Below, in pieces: positions 56,101 to 64,000 of a stretch of DNA of 64,000 nt. The position numbers and the translations under genes are program-made. Within the stretch, counting starts at the first letter, position 1. Each line of letters begins with the position of its first letter. Source of the stretch: Zhengitettix transpicula (lineage: Eukaryota > Arthropoda > Insecta > Orthoptera > Tetrigidae); NCBI GenBank assembly GCA_037074705.1, contig CM073594.1, positions 74,014,509 to 74,078,508 on the forward strand. The letters run 5' to 3'. The notes beneath the pieces were generated by a model. That model did no database searches. It worked only from the letters and a program-made list of their open reading frames with translations, and was not told where the DNA came from.

Positions 56101-56464
56101 TCCTGAAATAGGGCATGAAGGAGTTGGGATACGTAAATTTTAGGAGAAGCACACAAGGTCTAAAGACTGGTGGAATGTTGCACGGGTGTTGGAAGTCGAC
56201 AAGGAAGATCTCAGTGGTCAGAACACCCAACAGGCAAGCAGACGGTCCGATCGACATTTTTCCATCCACATTCCTTAATAAATTTAGCCATGGCTTGAGG
56301 CCTATATACACGCTTTCTATATCTTTGAATTTAGAAAAAAAAACATTCCAATCAACAATATCAACACAAATGTCATCAAATTTTAAGTACAGGTCGGAAA
56401 ATTTGTTGGCGGTTTTCTCTACAGGACTCCATTTATAGTCATAAATCAGACATTTTTTCAACAT

Positions 56465-56690
56465 TTTAAATATTATACTAGAAGAATAAGAAGAAATATA
56501 TACTGTAAATTTGTGATTTTAAATATTGTGAGACTTAAAATTGTTACCGTAGTCACATAACAATCTGATTAAAACCTCCGCTGATGGAAGTACAAACACG
56601 TACTGAAACGTCGTCGTAAAAAATGTTAAATAAAATATTTTAAAATACCTGAATAAAGGGGTCGTTGATTTCTTTACTTTGGAAACAGTT
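56465..56690 (+). repeat. Dispersed repeat carrying a hammerhead-like motif, copy B
   Basis: Diverged copy of 51055-51245. Shared order of phrases: TTTAAATATTATA, ATATATACTGT, GTTACCGTAGTCAC, GAAACGTCGTCG, AAATAAAATATTT. Confidence 0.65.
56576..56617 (+). ncRNA. Hammerhead-like motif
   Basis: CTGATGG at 56581 (last core A changed), perfect stem II AGTAC/GTACT, GAAACGTC at 56605-56612, GTCGT. Confidence 0.5.
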
Positions 56691-56699
56691 TCAATGATA

Positions 56700-59690
56700 G
56701 GGTTCCAATTCACCTTTTTTTTAATAATGATGTCTTAAATGGGGAAAGGAAGAAATCTGAGTAAAGGAACCCTACATCGAAAGTGTATTGCGTCAACAAG
56801 GTTCTAATTTAGCTTCCGGTAGGGTTTTAGTGAGCAGATGGCTGACTGTAGTGAGCAGGTGCTTGAGTCCGCGTGGTCCTTGAATGAGGAATGCTGATTG
56901 TGAGGCAGATCTATTCTATTCTGCATTCACTTCGCTTGCATGTTCTTGCTGGAGCCTTCCAAGACAAGCAGAGCGTGGCGGCCGTTCTCTCAGCTTTCAT
57001 CCACCATTTATATATTCCAGAGCCTTCTACGCCGGTTTGTTATTTGCTACTTATTAATTTCTCATTACTCGTCTCCTCCTGGAGCGACTGTTTCCGGCCA
57101 AGTTCATAAAATAGAGATAATAAAAATATTATATTTTAGGTTCTTTGGCAGTTTCTTGTTATAGCTCGCCGCCATGTCGTAGACGAAGCCTTGAACTTCA
57201 TCTTTCACCTATTGTTTCAAAAACACATGTTAACATTGAGGAAAAAGTGTCTGGCAGTCGTTTCGATCCCCAGCTGTAAATAAAACAGTCCAGAGGCTTC
57301 GTAAATAATCGAACAGCGACCTACAGGGGTCAAATATGGTGGTCGTAGATGTAACGAAGGCTGGTCGTGAAGTTCCGAGGCTTCCTTACAAAGACAGGGC
57401 ATGAGACTGTGAGGCCGAGGGTAATTCAGGAGAAAAGGTAACGGGTCAACAGGAACAGAGTAACAATGGCTCTTCAGGGGGGGACAACGGGTTCTCACCT
57501 TCCACAATAAAGAACCACTGAGGCTCCCGTTAAGCAGGGAAAAACTGATCCACCGGAGCTACGCTGATGCAAATAGGTTTGCTGGTCCTGTGACGTTGGG
57601 TATGTAGAATGTAAGAAGTCTCGGAGACTCGGTGAATTACAAGGTCAAGCTTCAAGAGGAATGTGAACGAGCCCCTGTCACTTCTGAGAGCTACAACGTC
57701 AGGAGCCACCTGGAGTGCTTTCGACACGGTCAGATGGAAATCAGGCGAATCTGATTAAGATTTTCTTTCTTTGGTCGATTCCCAGAATTACACCGTCAGA
57801 AATTAAAAGGATTTCTTTTGCGAGATTGGCACATACATCGACGATGGTCAAGCAGTCGCTTTTTTTCGGAGGGATTTCCAGCCGTAAACTATCACATCGT
57901 GAAGCTCATCAAATCTTTTACCAGAATAAAAGATGCCGGGAAGTGAGACTGAAGCAGTCAACCCTGGCCTAGTTGTCAACAGTGGAGGATTTCCAACCAT
58001 AATTGCAACATCAGGTACTAACCAGTTGCAATTTCAAAAGGACGAGTTGCGTTACCGGAAAGAAACCTAAATTTCATCAGGAATTTATGGAATAAATTAG
58101 GTTTTTTTGTTGGGATTGAGTAAGTTCCAGAGGTAGGACAATAAATAGCCAACAGTAGATTTCTTGAGGAACGCGAGTCCCGTGTTTCTAGTGGAAGATC
58201 ATCGACTTGATCCCTTTTTGAAGAATTTCCATTTTTTTCCGGAGTCTGAGGCCCATTACCGTCGATTCCAGCAGTAATCTTTTATCTACGTTCCTGGGAG
58301 AATTTCAAGCACCAACAGGTATGTTCCTAACATTATGAATCCAACTCCCGACGGTAGAGAAACGATGAAAATTGTCTAAAGGTTTTCAGCCATCCAGGAC
58401 TCAACCTGACAGGAATGTGAATCCATTTGCAGTGGTGAGGGCTGCATCATCTAAGGTCAATAACTACAGGTTCAAGCACCAAAAAGAATGTTTTCAACTG
58501 AATCAGTCCCGTTTTTCGATGGAAGATCAACGATTAACGCGATGAACTCCGGTGCATTTAGAACTTCTTTCCGGGATTAACGAAGCGTGCGACATGACAG
58601 AGTTGTTCTGAAAAATACCAAGGGTAATGCGGGCTCCACCAACGATCAGAGAAATGTAATCTCTTTTACGTTTTGGAAGTAAGTAGAATCTGAGTCGCAA
58701 TGACAGTGGAAGGTAGCAGACAATTTTGTAGGGCCTAAATCTACAAAGCCGACTATCAGGATTGTGAACTCAATTTTTGTTAGAACATGAGCGAATTGCG
58801 TGGTGAAGTCAGGTATATTTGTAACTTCTTGTGCCACTTCCGGCCCGGTCATTTGAGAATGTCCGGGTTCCGTTCAGAAGCTTACGACATCAAGCACAAA
58901 ATGAGGACTGTTTGTGGCGGTTCCGTTTCCATGTTTTTTTTCCATTCACAGACTTCTTCGTGGAAGTGTTATTTCGTTTGCTTATCTCCATGCTTTTTCT
59001 AGTAGTGAGGAAACCGCAAGGCAAGCACAGTGCGGACGCAGCACAAATTCCTCCTGTGCTAAGGCAGCAGAGGCATTTCCTGACACGGACACTCCTTGTC
59101 TCTGACTCATCCACACGAGAAATCACGTGTTTCACCCAAACAATCGTTACTGGCGGAGGGATACATATATCTGAATCGGGTACCTGAATTTCCTAAGGGA
59201 TGGGAAGGCCACTGGTGAAGAATATGCGAAAATTGGACGTGCAGAAGGAGATAGAAAGAAATGCTGCGAGTCATTTCCGAGGTAAATAAAAAAGCCTCTC
59301 ACCTGGAACGAATTCTGATTCATTACAAAAGGGAATTCTCCTTCTTCGTATATAAACAGTTTTTTTTTACTTTCCACCAACGAAGCATTAATCTAATAGG
59401 AATTAATCTCGTGACAGCGAATAAAAAGAAGAGAAAAATACTTGCTGACAGACGCGCGGGAAGGTGAATGGCCCATTACAAGCTTCCACGCGAAGGTAAC
59501 AACAGGTGAACCGGAATTTAAGGTGAATCAAAACAACTACATTACATTTCACTTATAAAAAATTGTCAATTCTCATCAAATTTTATGGTCAAATAAAGGA
59601 AGGGAGTGCAACAAGGTTTCGATTTTGGGATCCTTTAAACGTTATTAGTATATATAAAATTAATAACTTTACCGAAATACCAATACATTT
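56700..59690. other. No gene seen
   Basis: Mixed-composition DNA with reading frames under 120 codons. Around 57950-58700, loosely similar phrases with TTTCCGG and GGAAGATCA recur, possibly a very old tandem repeat. No recognisable domain. Confidence 0.45.
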
Positions 59691-59703
59691 GAGACAGATT
59701 ATA

Positions 59704-60215
59704 TGAGGGTGAATCAATAAGTAATACCTCCTATTTTTTCTGGTGTATTTGTCAAGACAATTTAAACAGCTTAAACCCACAACATTAATAATTAAATTTT
59801 CACTTTTATACATAGTCTTCGTCCTTTTCCGTAGATTTGTCCACCGTTTAACAAGGGCATGTATTCCACTGCAGTAAAAAGCGTGGTCCTGCTTCCTAAG
59901 CCATCGACGGCCTTCAGCTACGTTACAGAGACGAATCCATCAGTGCTGAAATCCACTGTTGCATCACCATACACATTTTCCAGCCTATTATGAATGCGAA
60001 TGGGTGTTTCACATTCATCATTTAGGAATTCAATCACAGAACGCTGTCTAATACGTACGCCAATGTCACCCATTTTCCTATAGGGTGCAGTGCTGCCACT
60101 GTTACTGCAGTGGATTAGATAAGAATGAGGAATCGCCCCAAATTCAAAATTTTCACATAATTAACTTATATAAGGAGACAAAAATAGGAGGCATTACAAT
60201 ATAGAACCACCCTCG
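59704..60215 (-). mobile_element. Internally deleted mariner element
   Basis: The ends are inverted repeats: GAGGGTGAATCAATAAG ... ACCTCCTATTTTT at the left and AAAAATAGGAGGC ... AACCACCCTC at the right. TA flanks both sides (59702-59703 and 60216-60217), the mariner target. Inside, on the minus strand, two transposase pieces are fused by deletion of the catalytic region. Length about 512 bp against ~1.3 kb for a full mariner. Confidence 0.85.
59800..60073 (-). pseudogene. Mariner transposase remnants (N-terminal and C-terminal ends)
   Basis: From the ATG at 60073: IRQRSVIEFLNDECETPI, then LENVYGDATVDFSTD, the N-terminal helix-turn-helix of mariner transposases. After a deletion, RRWLRKQDHAFYCSGIHALV, then KRW, which matches the extreme C-terminus. 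The DDD catalytic core is absent. Confidence 0.8.
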
Positions 60216-60219
60216 TAGA

Positions 60220-61150
60220 TGTAGATAAGGCTAACTTTTGGTAAAATAGTAAAGAACACGCCTTAGAATGAGAGGAACCTATGCCGTTGTAGTAAGCTTT
60301 CTCTCGTTACTTTCCAATTTGTTATTGAAACGGTTTGTAGATTTGGACGAGAAACGGTAGAGTCTGAACGCAGTCTGAGAAGAAACGAGGTAACAGAGGG
60401 AAATAATCAAACATGATAAACGGAAAGAAAATACGATACAAGTATTTCTCACGACCTGAAACAGGTGACGTTGTTCGGGAAGCTGTTATCTATTTTCCTA
60501 CCGCTACCTCACACGCGTTGATTTGGCAACACTTGGAAGAGTTTCTTCACCGTCGAAGTTGAGAAACTTTTGGTAATTACTGGTGGGGGGAGGGCAGATT
60601 ACGGTGTTACAAGTTTTACAGATGGTTTTTATTTTGCATGAGGATGATTGGCGCCCTCCGGGTACCGGGACCTTGTAATCAAGCGAGAAAGAGCGACGTC
60701 TCGTTGCGTAACGCGTGAAAGTAAAGTCCATCGAGAATTTTCCTTACCATCTGGATGAGATTCATACTGTAACCGTACTCTGTAAACAGATTTAGCGTTA
60801 CGTTATCGTGTTGCGCTTTGAACAACATCCGTGGACTCGTCTCGCATTTGTTTACCCTTATACTTATGTAAATTATAGTGCAGTTAAAATTAAAATGCCG
60901 CTGAAGGAAGCACAATGCGATTGTTCGGCAACGTACTTGTCCCGGCCCTTCTTTTAAGCGCTCTGATTGGTGGTGGATTCAAGGTCTTTCTAAATATGAT
61001 CGCACTATATTTAATTACAAGAGATGAATAAAAAAATAAGTAACTGGAAGAATTTACATTTATAATTAATTAATCCGCAAACATTTACTTCAGAAAGTTA
61101 ATAAATTATTTAAGGCCAAGCATAAAAACTTAAATGATCAGGATGGTGAA
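60220..61150. other. No gene seen
   Basis: Short reading frames only; no repeat recognised. Confidence 0.5.
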
Positions 61151-61159
61151 AAAAATATC

Positions 61160-61352
61160 TGCCGGACGGGAATCGAACCCGGGTCTCCCTGATTACTAAA
61201 CGGGCACTCTAAACTTCTCCATACTGAATTGTAGAGAATAATGCGTGGAGAAGCCTCGTGCCTGGCCTGGAGTCGACTCGGATGACTCAATAGTTAGAGC
61301 TCCCGTGTAGCAATCAGGGAGACCCGGGTTCGATTCCCGGCCCTGTCGAGGT
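61160..61352. repeat. Inverted pair of tRNA-like sequences
   Basis: Right copy, plus strand (61270-61352): GACTCAATAGTTAGAGC, then ATCAGGGAGACCCGGGTTCG and ATTCCCGGCC, with a perfect CCGGG/CCCGG T-stem. Left copy (61160-61215) is on the minus strand with the same GGGAGACCCGGGTTCGATTC. The anticodon arm is oversized, so these are tRNA-derived repeats rather than tRNA genes. Confidence 0.6.
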
Positions 61353-61503
61353 TTTTCCATCTTAGTACCTTTAATTAAAAATATTTCATTGCCTCTATTG
61401 GCTGAGCTACTTCTGAATTAAACTTATAAATTATAATTATATGACGTTTTAATTTTACAGTAAATAAATTGGCCACATTCAGAAAAAATTAATAAAGCAA
61501 CCG

Positions 61504-61547
61504 ATACACAACGTTTCGTTCCTAATTTAGGAATTTATCAGATGTAC
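61504..61547 (-). ncRNA. Hammerhead-like motif with 6-bp stem I (left of a pair)
   Basis: Minus strand: GTACAT (stem I), CTGATAA (G8 changed to A), stem II TTCC/GGAA with loop TAAATTA, GAAACGTT, GTGTAT (stem I). Stem I pairs over six positions including one wobble. Confidence 0.62.
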
Positions 61548-61677
61548 AAAGTATTGGAGGTTTTATAAATAATTGTCATATATTTACAAATTCTTCTATT
61601 TATTATCAGCCAAAAATTGATGTTAAAAAATATTTTTTGAGTATAATTTCAGAGGCACGCTCTGACTTTAATAACCG

Positions 61678-61719
61678 TACACCTGAAAAGGTTCTAAATT
61701 AAGGACGAAACGTCGTGTA
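61678..61719 (+). ncRNA. Hammerhead-like motif with 5-bp stem I (right of a pair)
   Basis: TACAC (stem I), CTGAAAA at 61683, stem II GTTCT/AGGAC with a wobble, GAAACGTC at 61707-61714, GTGTA (stem I). Inverted partner of 61504-61547 and with the same G8 to A change. Confidence 0.62.
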
Positions 61720-61749
61720 ATTAATTATTTTTAACAATTACTGTATGAA

Positions 61750-62650
61750 ATTTATTTCTTTACTGTAAAATAAATTATATTAAAATTCACGAGTTTTGTT
61801 TAAGATTTTTATTGAAATAAAATCTCTTAAAGTCATCAAATTATATTTTATTTATTCACAGGAGCCAGCGCCATATTAATCTGTTCGGTCTTAGTATTAA
61901 AATTCCAATTAAATCATTACATGTTATACAAAATATTTAGTCCAAAAGTTTTAAATTTATGCCGTGCACAGGTACAAGTCTACGATGTTTTTGGAGTTTT
62001 TATAGGAAGATGAAACAGATGAAAATGGCGCAAGCTCCTGTGAATAAAGGAAATTTAATTTCATGGCTTTATTTCAATATAAATGATAAATGATATATAT
62101 TGAAAAATATCCCCAAATCAATATTAACATTTTTTAAGTCATAAAATTCATCACTATTGGCCTTCCAGCGTAGAAGAAGATTTGGAATGTTGGCGGAAAT
62201 GAAAGAAGCCCGAAGTAAGTGTCACCGATCCTCTACGATGAAAAGAAGGAAGGGGAGGGGGGGGACTTTAGAGACGCCAAGGCATTGAAACAGGACCACA
62301 GTCGATTAGCCTGCGGCAAAGGCAACGCCCCCTTGGACAACCATAATGAGGTGGACGTTTGTAAATGATGATCCACGAGGAAGAAGGCGAGCTCGTAATG
62401 GGAACTAAATTACACAGGCAGAGTCGGAAAACTCGTGAAGAGAAACGGGACGGGAGAAAGGACGGAATGTACGCGCGCATTTCGTGAAGGTGTTAAAGAT
62501 CGAGCCGAAGGAGAATGTTTGTTCTACGATAAGGGGCCCTTGGTTGTCTTAGCCATAGGATCCCTAAATCCACTGAATTCTATTCCATCATAAAAGTGAG
62601 CTCAGTCGCTCAATAGTCCAGTAGCTATGTCCAAAAAAAATTGCCAATGC
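61750..62650. other. No gene seen
   Basis: AT-rich to 62150, then balanced sequence with short reading frames. AGGAGC... near 61859 and ...GCTCCTGTGAATAAA near 62034 form an imperfect inverted repeat. Confidence 0.45.
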
Positions 62651-62659
62651 TAGCAAAAG

Positions 62660-63260
62660 GTCGGGTATTTTATTTCTGTCCAGCTTGTATACATTGCGGC
62701 CATTGGCGAAAGTTTCCACCTCTTTTCAGTTTTTCGTTAATAGCAAAAGCATGAAGCATTCTATTGAAAATAATGTTCAGTAACAAATTGTAGAGAATAA
62801 AATTCTGCATCAAATGGTGTATTCGAGTACGAAATTTGGTTGAACGATGTGGTAGAAATCGTTGGTCAAATTTACAATAGTTTACGTCATTTGAAAAGCG
62901 AATGCAGTTTGTCATACTTCTAATGCTGATATCTCCAAAATGGTTGGCAGTAAACTAATTGGTCAAAGAATAAAGACTTTAGAGAATTTAATACCCTTTC
63001 CAACGCATGATCTTGTTTTAAAAATCTTCTAAGAATGGCCGAAAATACACCCATTTTACTGGCACTATACCGCTAATATTATGACGCTGAGGATGTGAGT
63101 GACGATTACCTACGTCAGGATGAAACTTGTACAGAGAATATTAAGATGTTTAAGAGTATTGTTTTTTTAAGAGGATGATACAGACCAGCGTTTCAAAGAG
63201 TATCTACATTATTTTGTAAGGTAGAAAGAATAGCAAATGTTCTCGGACTCAGGTCCCCAG
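62660..63260 (+). repeat. Lone arm of the long-TIR element family
   Basis: Begins GCAAAAGGTCGGGTATTTT and follows the left arm at 36375: CCTCTTTTCAGTTTTTCG, AATAATGTTCAGTAA, TTGTAGAGAATAAAATTCTG, TCCAAAATGGTTGGCAGT, AAGATGTTTAAGAGTAT. It extends beyond the arm to ATTATTTTGTAAGG and GAATAGCAAATGTTCTCGG, which matches sequence just inside the right arm at 38750-38815. Confidence 0.7.
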
Positions 63261-64000
63261 TTCCGATCATGCTATGGAGAGAGTATTAAATTCACTAAAA
63301 CCTGTTTTAACTTGTAGATGGTTGAATGCAAGGAAGCACAGTGATTGAAGGAAGCTGAAACAAGGAATTTCCGCCATTGTTGATAGGAGAGCGTCACTAG
63401 GTGAAGGCTTGCCCATGTCCATCATGTACGCTTTCGCCTTCCAATCGCGCGGGAACCGGTTGCTTCCACTCACTTTCACTGAGACTCAACTCAACTTCCT
63501 CCGACCAAACAATTCTCAATTGCGATTCGTCTCGCGTCCGAGAAAGGTGTTTCAAATCGCCACTTTGGCACAAAATCTTTAGTCGAAAGGAGAAAACACG
63601 GCTACGGAACAAACGTGGAAATGTTCCTGATGGTCGTTTTCGTTGTCCCTTGTGGGTTTGGTGCCTTTCACATCCGGCCACGGGACATCATTCAGGTGAC
63701 GAATGTCCGTCGAGAACAGAGATGAACTAAGAAAGTCCGTGGCTCTCATCACTATGAAGCGCTGCCATGTGAAGACCACAGTTTCCGATTACTTCCCATT
63801 CACACCGAAGACCTTGTCTGATCAATAGCGCTGGATCCAGCTCACATCAGTTCCCAGATCATCATTGAACTACCTAATTCCTGCCGATTTTCGGACGATT
63901 CATCTTAGATTTGAAATTTTGGACGTGTTGGGAAAATATTCGTAATATTTTTCGTTTGGTGCCTTTCACATTTCATATCTGTCTGTCCACGGGGAATCAT
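63261..64000. other. No confident gene
   Basis: Overlapping reading frames of 60-109 codons on both strands (63267-63779). The minus-strand phrase IVWSEEVELSLSESEW faintly recalls the WSDE-type motif of Tc1 transposases, but this is too weak to call. Confidence 0.35.

Noticed and set aside
63397..63681. Tc1-like transposase fragment
   Set aside because: Only a short WSEE-like phrase fits; no other family motif is present.

Overview
The window is eukaryotic and almost certainly from an insect. Its coding sequence is split by GT-AG introns, it is AT-rich with many dispersed repeats, and it carries a mariner remnant, tRNA-related repeats and LTR pieces. The abundance of hammerhead-like repeats and the repeat style would suit a large-genome polyneopteran such as a cockroach or termite, but that placement is a guess.

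Positions 25578 down to 1 hold one minus-strand gene that runs off the left edge. I could chain 19 coding exons in consistent phase, giving 1136 codons with no stop inside the window. The predicted product is a cell-surface multidomain protein. In order it has a signal peptide, an LPMO-like module whose mature N-terminus would be histidine, two EGF-like modules, a DOMON domain interrupted by a long Pro/Glu/Ser linker, a second DOMON domain, a SEA domain, one transmembrane helix and the start of a cytoplasmic tail. The first coding intron (12806-25422) is 12.6 kb and full of repeats. Exon 1 starts just after a good splice acceptor, so a non-coding first exon probably lies further right.

Positions 25.6-64 kb contain no convincing host gene. 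This part is either upstream sequence or the first intron of the same gene. It holds a roughly 3-kb element with ~0.58-kb inverted terminal repeats enclosing an intact 382-codon gag-like (CCHC) ORF (36.4-39.4 kb), a related single arm at 62.7-63.3 kb, a solo LTR (48.2-49.1 kb), LTR ends joined tail to tail (16.1-16.9 kb), tRNA-Lys primer-site-like sequence (34.3-34.7 kb), a deleted mariner (59.7-60.2 kb), a decayed HTH/DDE transposase (53.2-53.7 kb), tRNA-like repeats, and tandem arrays with periods of about 81, 88 and 214 bp.

The most striking system is a family of hammerhead-ribozyme-like motifs on both strands. The pattern is CTGANGA, a short stem-loop (stem II), GAAACGTH, and then a strand complementary to the bases just before CTGA (stem I). 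The ACGU after GAA is self-complementary, as in hammerheads that work as dimers. One 69-bp tandem array (21.55-21.93 kb) carries five successive motifs. Elsewhere the motifs occur repeatedly as inverted pairs, always minus-strand copy on the left and plus-strand copy on the right, including one pair-element inside an intron of the host gene.
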